Source: Leifsonia xyli subsp. xyli str. CTCB07
Lineage (GTDB): Bacteria > Actinomycetota > Actinomycetes > Actinomycetales > Microbacteriaceae
Length of the DNA: 64,000 nucleotides
Reading direction: 5' to 3'
NCBI RefSeq assembly: GCF_000007665.1
Contig: NC_006087.1
Location: forward strand, 992,001-1,056,000
The notes below the pieces were generated by a model. It worked only from the letters and a program-made list of their open reading frames with translations, had not been told where the DNA came from and made no database searches. Below, piece after piece: positions 56,372 through 64,000 of this stretch. The number at the start of each line of letters is the position of its first letter. Positions within the stretch are counted from its first letter, which is position 1. The position numbers were made by a program, and so were the translations under genes.

Positions 56372-56698
56372 TCAGTGTCCTCTCGTGGTCTCGACGCGCA
56401 TCCCGTCGCGCACCGTGGTCAGGCAGGAGCGGGTGAGCGCCCGGCCGTCGATGGTGACGGCGCAGTCGAAGCAGGTTCCCATGTTGCAGAACGGCTGCCG
56501 CGGTTCGCCGTCCCTGGTGGTCCCGAAGCGGTACACCCCGGCGGCGAGCAGCGCCGCAGCGACCGTCTCGCCGCCGAAGCACGCGAGGCGTTCGCCGTCC
56601 AGCTCGATCTCGACCGCATCGCCGCGCTCGACGGGCAGGCGGACGCTTGCCCGGGCGCCGGGGGAAGGCGGGGAGACGGGGGGCTCGTCAGACGACAC
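56372..56698 (-). CDS. (2Fe-2S)-binding subunit of flavin dehydrogenase
   Basis: This small 108-residue protein has the short ferredoxin-like ligand arrangement CNMGTCFDC (about residues 69-77) with a further Cys near 89, and the DGRALTRSC stretch. Such proteins are the beta-type subunit of hydroxyproline/opine-type dehydrogenases. GTG at 56698 overlaps the end of the preceding frameshifted oxidoreductase by 11 bases. It is co-transcribed with the neighbouring flavin subunits. Confidence 0.8.
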   Translation of the reverse strand: MSSDEPPVSPPSPGARASVRLPVERGDAVEIELDGERLACFGGETVAAALLAAGVYRFGTTRDGEPRQPFCNMGTCFDCAVTIDGRALTRSCLTTVRDGMRVETTRGH

Positions 56699-57888
56699 AG
56701 GATGCTCCTCGGTAGCGTTCGGGGGCGTAGGGGGTCAGGTCGATGCTCGGCGGACGGCCCGCGATGAGCTCCGCGAGAACGCGGGCGATCGCCGGACCGA
56801 GGTTGAAAGCGGAGCCTCCGGTCGCCACGAACACGCCGGGGGCGCCGGGAACCGGGCCGACCAGGGGCAGCTGGTCCGGCGTCACCGTCGTCGTCCCGGC
56901 CCAGGTGCGCATCACCGGGAGGCTCCCGACGGCCGGGGCCACCCGGTGCGCTGCGCGGGCATTGCCGCCGAGGGACTCCCGCAGCAGTTCGGGACGCCGG
57001 TGAAGTCCGGCCGCCCGGCGGCATCCCGCATCAGCCGTGCGGGCCAGCCGCCGCCGATCAGCACGGTGCCGTCGTGCGACTGCTTCAGCGAGAGCCGGGC
57101 CCCGGCGTGCTGCACGAGGTGCGGGATGAACGCGGCCGTCTTGGCGGTCACCGTCATCGTCAGCGCGAGCGGGATGGTCGGCAGCGACACGTCGATCAGC
57201 TCGCCCAGCTCAGTCGTCCAGACTCCGGCCGCGATCACCACGGCGTCCGTCCGGACGGTGCGGTTCGACGCGTCGGCTCCGCTGCCGGTCAGGGTCAGCT
57301 CCCAGCCGGTCGCGAGTCGCCGCATCGCGGTTACCGCCGTTCTGGTCTGCACCAGCGCGCCCAGCCGCAGGGCGGCCCGGGCGAGCGCGGGTGCGGCCGT
57401 GCGGGTGTCCGCCTTGCCCTCGGCGGGGCAGTGCGCGGCGGCGACGACGGATGCGGACAGGTACGGCGCGAGCGCGCGAGCCTGGTCGCCGTCGAGCAGG
57501 CGCACATCCAGCCCCCCAGGAGCGCTCCAACTCTGAATTTCGTCTCCAGCACCGCCGCCTGCTCCGCGGTCTCCGCCAGCATCAGGCCGCCGTTCTGGAC
57601 GACGTCGAGCGGTTCGCCGGCCTCCGCCGACAGCCCCGCCCAGAGCCGGGCCGCCTCCAGGTGCAGCGGCATCGCCTCCGCCGCGGTGCGGGCGGCCTTC
57701 AGCCCGCGCTCGACCATGCGGTATTCGAGCTGGAAGTGCAGGCTCCCGGCGTTCTGGCCCGAGGCTCCCGCGTTGAGCTGATCCCGCTCGACCAGCAGCA
57801 CGGACGCGCCGTCTCGGGCCAGCATCCATGCCGTCGCGCAGCCGAGCAGCCCGCCACCGATCACGACGGCGTCGAAGGACTCGGTTAT
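56688..57888 (-). pseudogene. FAD-dependent amino-acid oxidoreductase, frameshifted and start-less
   Basis: Three frames encode one flavin oxidoreductase of the DAO type. The first part has FDAVVIGGGLLGCATAWMLA and ends near 57515 with an indel in a GC run. The second part (GGLDVRLLDGDQAR to GRPDFT) ends near 57000 where one base is missing. The third part (MRTWAG to LTPYAPERYRG) ends at 56688. The expected initiation codon at 57886-57888 is ATA: one G-to-A change would convert an ATG overlapping the upstream stop TGA into ATA while keeping a stop (TAA) for the DapA-like gene. Three lesions make it a clear pseudogene; without it the dehydrogenase lacks its catalytic FAD subunit. Confidence 0.85.
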
Positions 57889-58817
57889 GACAGGGGAACG
57901 GTCTCGATGCCGAGCGAGCGGAGGGGCTGCTCCACCCGTGCGGTCTCGTCGGCGGTCAGCTCCAGAAGTGGGGAGCGCACGAACCCTGCCGGCACGCCGC
58001 GCAGCCGTAGGGCGGTCTTCATGATGGCCTGCTGGTTGCCGAACTGCACGCCGTAGTCGGGACGGAACCAGGCATCCATGATGACCCGATCCCGGGCGCC
58101 CAGGGCGACGGCCGTCTCCCGGTCGCCCGCGGCGATGGTGTTCCAGAACCCGGGATGGTCCGCTCCGAGCACCCCGTCCGAGCCCATCAGGCCGTCGCCA
58201 TGGCCGAGCAGGGCGAGGTCGGCCCCGAGCCCGCTGGTGGGCAGCCCGAAGTAGCGGACGCTGTCCTCCAGCGCGTACATCCCCGCGAGGAAGGCGGCGA
58301 AATCTCCCGTGGAGTTCTTGATCGACACGACGTTCTCCACCTGGGCCAGCTCGGTGAGGGTGTCCAGGTCGAGGTCGACGATCCAGCCGAGCGGCCAGTT
58401 GTACACGGTCATCGGGATGTCGGTGGCGGCCGAGACCTGCTCGTAGAACGCGACGATCTCGCGCCGGTTCGGGACCACATAGGGCGGGGGAGTGAGTAGG
58501 ATGCCGTCGAGGCCCGCCCGCTCGGCGGCGCGGGCGTGCTCGATGGCCTCCGGGGCGGTGAAGGTGTTGCACGCGCCGATGACGCGGAACGCGGGGCTGC
58601 GGTGCGCGCCGCCGGCACGGAAGAGGTCGGCGCGTTCGGCGGCGGTCATGCTGAACCATTCGCCGCTGGTGCCGGCGAGGATCACGCCGTGCATCCCCTC
58701 CGCCGCCAGCCAGTCGAGCTGTGCGTCCAGCGCGGTCAGGTCGAGGGCCCCCTCGCGGGTGAACGGGGTGGTGATGGCGGGGATGTAGCCGTGCCAGTCG
58801 ACGGTGTTCCTGTCCAC
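57885..58817 (-). CDS. dihydrodipicolinate synthase (DapA) family protein
   Basis: The protein is a DapA-family aldolase/lyase of 310 residues. The Schiff-base lysine is in VSIKNSTGDF (about residue 172), with the tyrosine in PMTVYNWP (about 142) and the phosphate-like loop GTSGEWFSMT (about 49-58). Because of its neighbours I infer a pyrroline-4-hydroxy-2-carboxylate deaminase-like role, as in hydroxyproline catabolism, but true DapA or another aldolase function is possible. It overlaps the downstream start of the broken oxidoreductase and follows the NhaC-type gene. Confidence 0.78.
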   Translation of the reverse strand: MDRNTVDWHGYIPAITTPFTREGALDLTALDAQLDWLAAEGMHGVILAGTSGEWFSMTAAERADLFRAGGAHRSPAFRVIGACNTFTAPEAIEHARAAERAGLDGILLTPPPYVVPNRREIVAFYEQVSAATDIPMTVYNWPLGWIVDLDLDTLTELAQVENVVSIKNSTGDFAAFLAGMYALEDSVRYFGLPTSGLGADLALLGHGDGLMGSDGVLGADHPGFWNTIAAGDRETAVALGARDRVIMDAWFRPDYGVQFGNQQAIMKTALRLRGVPAGFVRSPLLELTADETARVEQPLRSLGIETVPLS

Positions 58818-58863
58818 GCGGTCCTTCTCTTTCTGTGTTTCTCGGGGTGGGTCTCTGCGGCGC

Positions 58864-60336
58864 TCAGCGCGCGGGCTCGGGCGTTGTCGCGAGCTCGGCG
58901 ACGGGCGTCCGCGACACGGCGCCGCCCTCGCCCTCGAAGCGTCGGCCCCATCCCGTCGCGACCGAGGCGATCATGACGACGGTGAGGATCATGGGGTACA
59001 GCATCGCGACGAAGATCTGCGTCCTCGCGAGAGTGGGGACCCCCTCGTGGCCGGAGGTGAGGGCGGCGCAGATGAAGAGGTAGGCGCTGAGCACCGGGAC
59101 CACGCAGGCGATGCTCATGGCGAAGCAGTCCATGACGACCGCGCGCCGGTAGGGGTGCAGCCCCACCCGGGCGCCGAGTTCGTCGGCGACCGGCCCGAAG
59201 GTCAGCAGGGCGGCGGAGTTGACGCCGCCGAAGAGCAGCGTCGTGACCGAGATGCCGATGCCGATCGCCGCCTCCGCACCGCGCGGAGTGCGCGAGAACC
59301 GGCTGCGGCCGCGCGCGTCGAGCAGTGCATCGAGGATGCCGGCCTGGGTGAGCACGCCCATGATGCCGAACACCGAGATCACGAGCGCGATCGTCGGGAG
59401 CATGTCCGTCACTCCGCTGAGCAGGAACCCGGTCGGGACATCGTCTTTGACCCCGATGATCTCGGCCGGATGCAGCAGTCCGGAGAGCAGACCGGTGACG
59501 ATGCCGGTGGACAGACCCACGGTGACGGCCTTGAAGATGTCGCGGGTGAGCAGGGCGGTAGTGAGAATGAGCCCGACGGGGATGAGCATGACCAAGGCCA
59601 GAGGGGAGGCGTCGGCTCCCAGCGCCTCTGCGCCGGTGGCAGCGCCGCCGGCCCCGGCGTTCCCGAGGAAGAAGAACCCGATTGCGGCGATCCCGGCCGT
59701 GAGGAAGGCGAAGCGGGCGCGGCTGCGCACGACCCCGGCAATGTCGGAGGTGCCGTCCTTCCGGCGGAAGCGCTGGGTGGAGGAGGAGATGACCGTCGTG
59801 TCCGAGATCGGGGCGACATTGTCCCCGAAGATCGCGCCCGAGATGATCGCGCCGGCCAGGAACGCCGGGTCGGCGCCGAGCGGCACGCCCGCCGGATAGA
59901 AGATCGGGAAGGCGGTGAACATCGTGCCGATGGAGGAGGCCGTGGACATCGAGATCACGCAGACGGCGACGAACGCGAAGAGGGTGAAGGTGCCACCGCC
60001 CACACCGAGCTGCTGGGCCATCCAGACGAAGCCGCTGGAGACGTTCGTCGCTTTGATCATCGCCGAGACCATCCCGACGCTGAACAGGATCATCACGATC
60101 GAGACCGAGGTGGGGCTTCCGATGCCCGCGAGAACCGCATTCCAGTAGGAGGCGTAGGGCTTGGCGAACAGGGCGCCGACCAGCAGGGAGAGGAATCCGC
60201 CCATCGCCAGCGTGCTCATGTCGAACGCCTTGAACACCACGAAGAACAGCAGGCAGAAGGCAAGGAATCCGGCGACGGGGAGGAACGCCAGCAAGCGTCC
60301 TCCGCGGAAGACGAGTTCGGGGGTGGTGTGCGTCAT
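58864..60336 (-). CDS. NhaC-family Na+/H+ antiporter-type transporter
   Basis: The protein of 490 residues has about 11 hydrophobic helices and resembles the NhaC family of sodium/proton antiporters. The conserved polar helix stretch ISGAIFGDNVAPISDTTVIS (about residues 186-205) carries the family's GDxxxPxSDT pattern. In catabolic clusters NhaC-like proteins often act as substrate permeases, so import of the cluster's amino acid is possible. It opens the minus-strand operon and a palindromic site lies upstream at 60389-60409. Confidence 0.82.
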   Translation of the reverse strand: MTHTTPELVFRGGRLLAFLPVAGFLAFCLLFFVVFKAFDMSTLAMGGFLSLLVGALFAKPYASYWNAVLAGIGSPTSVSIVMILFSVGMVSAMIKATNVSSGFVWMAQQLGVGGGTFTLFAFVAVCVISMSTASSIGTMFTAFPIFYPAGVPLGADPAFLAGAIISGAIFGDNVAPISDTTVISSSTQRFRRKDGTSDIAGVVRSRARFAFLTAGIAAIGFFFLGNAGAGGAATGAEALGADASPLALVMLIPVGLILTTALLTRDIFKAVTVGLSTGIVTGLLSGLLHPAEIIGVKDDVPTGFLLSGVTDMLPTIALVISVFGIMGVLTQAGILDALLDARGRSRFSRTPRGAEAAIGIGISVTTLLFGGVNSAALLTFGPVADELGARVGLHPYRRAVVMDCFAMSIACVVPVLSAYLFICAALTSGHEGVPTLARTQIFVAMLYPMILTVVMIASVATGWGRRFEGEGGAVSRTPVAELATTPEPAR

Positions 60337-60388
60337 GATGCACCTCTCCTCACGGTCACGGCGGTGTGCGTGAGATCAGATCGAACGA

Positions 60389-60409
60389 GTGTGCAGTATG
60401 GTTGCACAC
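60389..60409. promoter_or_regulatory. palindromic operator between catabolic operon and regulator
   Basis: GTGTGCA (60389-60395) and TGCACAC (60403-60409) form a perfect inverted repeat with a 7-base spacer, in the divergent region between the NhaC-type gene and the XRE-cupin regulator. It is the most likely operator of that regulator. Inferred from position and symmetry. Confidence 0.55.
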
Positions 60410-60540
60410 AATGTCTCGTCTTTGCAAACAGGGGTATAGCTCATCCGGCCGGGGAACCCGCTTCGCACGGTCCCGCCGGACCAGCGGAAGCCCGGCGCGC
60501 GCGCCCGGCGCTGGACCACACAGTGACGTACAGTTGTCGC

Positions 60541-61077
60541 GTGATCGGGGAGAGACTGCACCAGCTGCGGGTGGAGCGAGGGAGGAGCGTCCGGGCGCTG
60601 GCGCGCGAGACGGGGGTCTCCGCCACGCTGCTCAGTCAGATCGAGCGGGGGCTCTCAGACCCCAGCCTGCGAACGCTCCGCGCGCTCGCAGGGGTCTTCG
60701 GCACCTCGGTCTCCACCCTCTTCGACGATCTGGTCCCCGTCGTCGCCCAGGTTTCGGTTCCCGGGAACCGCTCCCGGATCACCTCGCCGGTGGGGAAAGT
60801 CCAATACGAGCGTCTCGCGGCGAGCAACGGCCAGTTGGAGGTGCTGCTCGGCGTTCTCCAGCCGGGCGAGGTGTCCAGCGACGAAGCCTGGTCGCACCAG
60901 GCGATCGAGTGCGTCTTCGTCCTCAGCGGCACCCTGACCGCGGAGGTCGGCGGGGAGGCGATCCCCGTCCGGGCCCGCGAGGCCATCACGATCGACTCGA
61001 CCCTCCCGCACCGGTATCTCAACCGGGACGCGGAGCGGGTCGAGTACACAGTGTCGGTGAGCCCGCCGACGCCTTGA
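60541..61077 (+). CDS. XRE-family regulator with C-terminal cupin domain
   Basis: This 178-residue transcription factor has an N-terminal helix-turn-helix of the XRE type (residues 3-55, LHQLRVERGRSVRALARE and TLLSQIERGLSDPSLRTL) and a C-terminal cupin domain (about 105-175). Such proteins often sense small amino-acid or sugar ligands through the cupin. The divergent position relative to the NhaC/DapA/oxidoreductase cluster suggests that it controls that operon. Start is GTG at 60541, the closest start to the helix-turn-helix. Confidence 0.85.
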   Translation: MIGERLHQLRVERGRSVRALARETGVSATLLSQIERGLSDPSLRTLRALAGVFGTSVSTLFDDLVPVVAQVSVPGNRSRITSPVGKVQYERLAASNGQLEVLLGVLQPGEVSSDEAWSHQAIECVFVLSGTLTAEVGGEAIPVRAREAITIDSTLPHRYLNRDAERVEYTVSVSPPTP

Positions 61078-61138
61078 CCTGCCGAGTCCGGCGTTGCCGT
61101 GCGTGCGATTCGGCCGAACCACGCAAGGAGCCCACACC

Positions 61139-61527
61139 GTGGCCAGCACTGTGACCGATCTCGCCGCTCTCCACCCGGCCTGGGCCGAGCGTTTCAACGC
61201 CGCCGACCTGCCCGGGATGCTGGCCCTCTACGAGAGCGACGCGGTGTTCCTCCCGCAGCCGGGCGTCCCCGTCACCGGCACGGGGCTCGGCGACGCCCTG
61301 CAGGAGTTCATCGACCTCAGCGTCCCGGTACGAGTGACCGTCCGGCACACGGCGCAGGTCGGCGAGCTCGGCCTCACCGCTCCCGGCGTGACCGTGACCG
61401 GCGGCTCGACGGCACGCGTGCGGACGGCGCGAGCGTGAGCATGGCGGGAAGCGCCTCGGATGTCGCGCGGCTCGATCCCGAACACGGCTGGCGCTTCGTC
61501 ATCGACAACGCGTTCGGCACGGCCTGA
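61139..61527 (+). pseudogene. SnoaL/NTF2-like small protein, frameshifted
   Basis: From GTG 61139 the frame encodes an NTF2-like fold start (TDLAALHPAWAERFNAADLPG and DAVFLPQPGVPVTG). Near 61395 it loses frame, and the remaining RLDGTRADGASVSMAGSASD and HGWRFVIDNAFGTA lie in another frame ending at 61527. The shape is that of a small SnoaL-like protein of about 130 residues. It sits downstream of the XRE-cupin regulator and may have been part of the same catabolic locus. Confidence 0.75.
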
Positions 61528-61572
61528 GCCTGGGGGCGGGAGGGCGGCCCGCTGCGGTCTGGAGCCGGCCGC

Positions 61573-62685
61573 TTACCCGCGCGTGCCGGTGAGCCCCGCG
61601 CCCTCGTCGTCGCCCACGTAGACCCGCGGAACCCGCGCCGCGACGCCGGTGACCATCTCGTCGGCGATCGTCCCGGCCCATTCCGCATACTCCTCGGCCG
61701 TGGCCTCGCCGCTGTCGCCCGGGCCGAAGAGCACGGCGGTGTCGCCCCGCTCGACGCGCTGGGCTCCGGCATCCACCAGCATTGCGTCCGCCTCCACGGC
61801 GATCACGGGGCAGCGCCGTCCCCCCAGCAGGACCGAGGTCCGGGCGAGGCCGAGAGTGGGGACGCCGTCCGCGAAGCCGATGCCGAGGCGGACGTGCGTG
61901 GTGCCGTCGACATGCACAGCGATGACCGGCGCCTCCAGCCGCATGACCGGCCGCAGGCCGAGCTCGGCGCCGGTGGTGTCGTCGAAGGGGGAGAGCCCGT
62001 AGGCGGCGATGCCGAAGCGGACCAGAGCGAACCGGGCCTCCGGCATCCGGATGCCCGCCGAGCTCGCGGCGAGGTGCAGCATCTCGAAGCGGGCGCCACG
62101 GGCTTCGGCCTCGGCGACCGCTTCCCGGAACTCCGCGAGAGCGGCCTCGTCGTCGGCGATCGAGGCATCGGCGAGGTGTGACCAGGCGGCGCGGAGGCGC
62201 ACGACCCCGGTCTCCTGCAGCGCGAGCGCGGCATCCACCAGCGCCGGCCACTCCTCGCGGGTGGCGCCGTTGCGGCTGAGCCCGGTGTCCACCTTCAGGT
62301 GCACGATCGCGGCGCGGTCCGCGGCGGCGGCGGCGATGGCCTCCAGCTGCCAGCGGGCGGAGATGCCGAGCTGGATGTCGTTCTCGATGCCCGCGCGCCA
62401 GTCGGTGCCGGTGCCGTGCAGCCAGGCGAGCAGCGGGACGGTCACCCCGGCCCGGCGCAGCACTAGTCCGGCGGAGATCTCCAGCACGGCGAGCGAGGTG
62501 GCGCCCGCCTGCACTCCGGCTTCCGCGATCGGCAGCAGGCCGTGCCCGTAGGCGTCGGCCTTGACCGCCAGCATGGTCTCGGCGGGCGCGATCAGGCGCG
62601 TGAGCGTCGCCACATTGCGGCGCAGGGCGGCCAGATCGACCACAGCGCGGGGGAGTGGTTCGGCGACGGCGTCCACGATCGTCAT
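61573..62685 (-). CDS. alr: alanine racemase, long subunit lacking partner-side active-site residues
   Basis: The N-terminal PLP barrel is intact. The PLP lysine is Lys42 in AVKADAYGHG, with Tyr46, KVDTGLSRNG (Lys131, Arg138), SH at 169-170, the AASSAG block (Ser209), and Arg223 in VRFGIAAYG. In the C-terminal domain the segment that should contain the catalytic tyrosine (VSYG) is deleted, GYADG is GFADG (Phe271), and the MDQ block reads EADAM (298-302). In normal homodimeric enzymes those residues act in the other subunit's active site. It has 370 residues and overlaps the short racemase gene by 4 bases (ATGA). Confidence 0.88.
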   Translation of the reverse strand: MTIVDAVAEPLPRAVVDLAALRRNVATLTRLIAPAETMLAVKADAYGHGLLPIAEAGVQAGATSLAVLEISAGLVLRRAGVTVPLLAWLHGTGTDWRAGIENDIQLGISARWQLEAIAAAAADRAAIVHLKVDTGLSRNGATREEWPALVDAALALQETGVVRLRAAWSHLADASIADDEAALAEFREAVAEAEARGARFEMLHLAASSAGIRMPEARFALVRFGIAAYGLSPFDDTTGAELGLRPVMRLEAPVIAVHVDGTTHVRLGIGFADGVPTLGLARTSVLLGGRRCPVIAVEADAMLVDAGAQRVERGDTAVLFGPGDSGEATAEEYAEWAGTIADEMVTGVAARVPRVYVGDDEGAGLTGTRG

Positions 62686-63392
62686 GCGTAGCGTCTCTCG
62701 ATGCGCCGGCCGAGCCGGCTGGTGATGACGGGGGCGGCGACGCCCAGGGCATCCGCCCAGTCGAGGACGGTGGGCTCGCCGCGGCCCGGGTCGCCGAAGA
62801 CGACGACCGGGTCGCCGGGGAGCGTGTCGGCGTCCCCGATGTCGACCACGAACTGATCCATCGCGATGCGTCCGCTCACGCGCCCGCGGACGGTTCCGAC
62901 CTGCACGGGCCCCCGGTTCGAGGCGACGCGCAGGAGGCCGTCCGCATATCCGAGCGCCACCAGGACCAGGGTGCTCGGGCGCTCGGTGCGGTAGGTGTAG
63001 CCGTAGGACACCCCGCGGCGCGCGGCGACCCGCTTGACCGCGACGATCTCCCCGACGAGGCGCAGCGCGAGACGGGAGGGATGCCGGGGGTCGAGGCCGA
63101 ACAGCTCTGGTCCCAGCAGCGCGCCGGCGTCGACCGCGGTGGAGCCGACCAGGATACGCCCCGGCACACCGTCGTCGGCCAGCGTCGCAGCGTCCTCGAC
63201 CCGGGAGACCAGAAAACCGCCGGTCCCGGCCGACGACAGTACACGCGCCACGGGAATGAGCCCGTGGCCGTATGCGTCGACGCGGAGGTCGGCGGTGGAA
63301 TCGGTGAGTGGTCGCCCGCTGGAGATCGCGTTCGCGACGATGGCGTCGAGATCGATGTGCGCGTGCCTGCGCACGCCGGGGGCCGGTGTCAT
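62682..63392 (-). CDS. short alanine-racemase-like protein lacking the PLP lysine
   Basis: This 236-residue protein is an in-frame shortened alanine racemase. The N-terminal strand [10 protein letters not shown] is followed by LRVDAYGHG, where the PLP lysine position is Arg37. The middle of the barrel is missing: after [11 protein letters not shown] the sequence goes straight to the C-terminal domain. That domain has an intact Tyr130 ([10 protein letters not shown]), GYADG (148-152) and AMDQ (177-180), the residues that normally reach into a partner's active site. The ATG at 63392 is used because the longer frame extends into the DUF7455 gene. Its stop overlaps the alr start, indicating coupled translation. 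Confidence 0.83.
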   Translation of the reverse strand: MTPAPGVRRHAHIDLDAIVANAISSGRPLTDSTADLRVDAYGHGLIPVARVLSSAGTGGFLVSRVEDAATLADDGVPGRILVGSTAVDAGALLGPELFGLDPRHPSRLALRLVGEIVAVKRVAARRGVSYGYTYRTERPSTLVLVALGYADGLLRVASNRGPVQVGTVRGRVSGRIAMDQFVVDIGDADTLPGDPVVVFGDPGRGEPTVLDWADALGVAAPVITSRLGRRIERRYA

Positions 63393-63427
63393 CGTCGCAA
63401 GGAACGGTTCGGGTCCCGCGGGCCGTG

Positions 63428-63664
63428 TCAGGCGCTCTGCTCTTCGAAGAGCCGCGCCGTCTCGTCGTGCCAGCTGTGCGCGATCTGGGACAGCTTCTCC
63501 TGGTGTTTCTTGCCGTGGTGGGCGCAAAAGAGGAGCTCGCCGTTCTTGACCTCGACACGTATGTACGCCTGCGCCCCGCAGCTGTCGCAGCGGTCGGCGG
63601 CCGTGAGCTGTTGCCCCGGTGCGATCTCATCAACCGCACCATTCTCCGAGGTGATCGTCGACAT
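63428..63664 (-). CDS. DUF7455 small zinc-binding protein
   Basis: This 78-residue protein matches a conserved actinobacterial family near sigA and topoisomerase genes. It has [11 protein letters not shown] (about residues 26-36) and CAHHGKKH (about 47-54), an arrangement expected to bind one zinc ion. No catalytic motif is seen; function unknown. It is 35 bases upstream of the short racemase gene and may be co-transcribed with it. Confidence 0.85.
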   Translation of the reverse strand: MSTITSENGAVDEIAPGQQLTAADRCDSCGAQAYIRVEVKNGELLFCAHHGKKHQEKLSQIAHSWHDETARLFEEQSA

Positions 63665-63877
63665 GAGATGCTCCTTTTCGTCGGGGCCGATGTTACTCGA
63701 TGCCTCTATAGAACCACGGGAATCCGCCCGGCAGGCTCGATTCGCTCCCTATTTCGCTCAACGCGAAGCGTGGCGGGACTCGGGTGTCGTCGCCCCGGCG
63801 GCCCCGGCGCCCTTTACGCTGGGAGACGCACGGCGTCCGCGTTCCCGCGGGGCGCGCCGGAACCACAAGGAGCGCTC

Positions 63878-64000
63878 GTGGCGAGCTCGGACTATTCGGC
63901 CAGACATCTCTCGGTCCTGGAGGGACTGGAAGCGGTACGCAAACGCCCCGGCATGTACATCGGCTCCACCGATTCGCGCGGCCTCATGCACTGCCTTTGG
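63878..64000 (+). CDS. DNA gyrase/topoisomerase IV subunit B, 3' partial
   Basis: The first 41 residues of a type IIA topoisomerase ATPase subunit are present: the [20 protein letters not shown] stretch and the [17 protein letters not shown] continuation, typical of GyrB/ParE N-termini where the ATP lid contacts the adenine. The GTG at 63878 is preceded by AAGGAG. The gene runs off the window. The location near sigA favours a second, ParE-like copy, but gyrB cannot be excluded. Confidence 0.9.
   Translation, partial: MASSDYSARHLSVLEGLEAVRKRPGMYIGSTDSRGLMHCLW

Noticed and set aside
60431..60475. GGGGTATAGCTCA resembling the 5' end of tRNA-Ala
   Set aside because: The following bases cannot form the anticodon and T arms, and no acceptor-stem partner is found; it lies in the promoter gap of the regulator.
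58804..60540. Long plus-strand frame leading into the XRE-cupin gene
   Set aside because: It is the complement of the NhaC-type gene; only the part from GTG 60541 has protein features.

Overview
The window is GC-rich actinobacterial chromosome. Gene order and protein character point to the family Microbacteriaceae, most likely a Leifsonia xyli-like organism. Indicators are the ctaE-qcrCAB-trpD block, a zinc-free L32, GlnR-type nitrogen control, many leaderless genes of the form TAnnnT-6/8 nt-start codon, and a topoisomerase B gene near sigA. Single-base-deletion pseudogenes and dead insertion sequences suggest a genome that is decaying, as in a host-restricted lineage. The species is an inference; the family is well supported.

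Layout. 1-10.4 kb: a compact housekeeping run (plsC end, gpsA, ddl, DUF3515 lipoprotein, thiL, rsmD, recG, coaD, DUF177, rpmF, rnc, mutM). 10.4-12.9 kb: a small island that replaced the 3' end of mutM and left a frameshifted copy of another mutM 3' end behind it, followed by a dead IS481-type transposase. 13-20.8 kb: cytochrome bc1 and oxidase genes (qcrB, qcrA, qcrC, ctaE), trpD, and the PEP-dependent dihydroxyacetone kinase dhaKLM. 21-29 kb: an aspartate aminotransferase, folA-thyA, a Nif3-like gene, the RNase P RNA, ppgK and map. 29-39 kb: panB and the nitrogen genes glnA2-glnE and glnA1, interrupted by a broken dicarboxylate symporter and an IS30 element. glnA1 has a full tandem GlnR operator. 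40-49 kb: RDD and DUF4191 membrane proteins, lipA/lipB, sucB, lpd and pepA (lipoate and 2-oxoacid dehydrogenase metabolism). 49-54.9 kb: PAC2, an MFS transporter, sigA, and an unusual murT-gatD pair. 54.9-61.5 kb: an accessory amino-acid catabolic cluster resembling D-hydroxyproline oxidation, partly decayed. 61.5-64 kb: two translationally coupled alanine-racemase genes, DUF7455 and the start of a type IIA topoisomerase B gene.

The most interesting observations concern cell-wall precursor synthesis. First, the two overlapping alanine-racemase genes have complementary losses. The long one keeps the PLP lysine and barrel residues but lacks the partner-side tyrosines and methionine. The short one keeps those partner-side residues but has lost the PLP lysine and the middle of the barrel. 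This is what a heterodimeric racemase with one composite active site would look like. Second, the MurT homologue has no cysteine at all, so no zinc ribbon, and its GatD partner has Ala where the amidotransferase nucleophile Cys should be. Microbacteriaceae make group B peptidoglycan, in which the D-Glu alpha-carboxyl normally amidated by MurT/GatD carries the interpeptide bridge, so this pair may have been repurposed.

Other observations are divergent leaderless promoters whose -10 boxes overlap (map/small gene and thiL/DUF3515), and the replaced 3' end of mutM. All statements come from reading the sequence; no database search was run.
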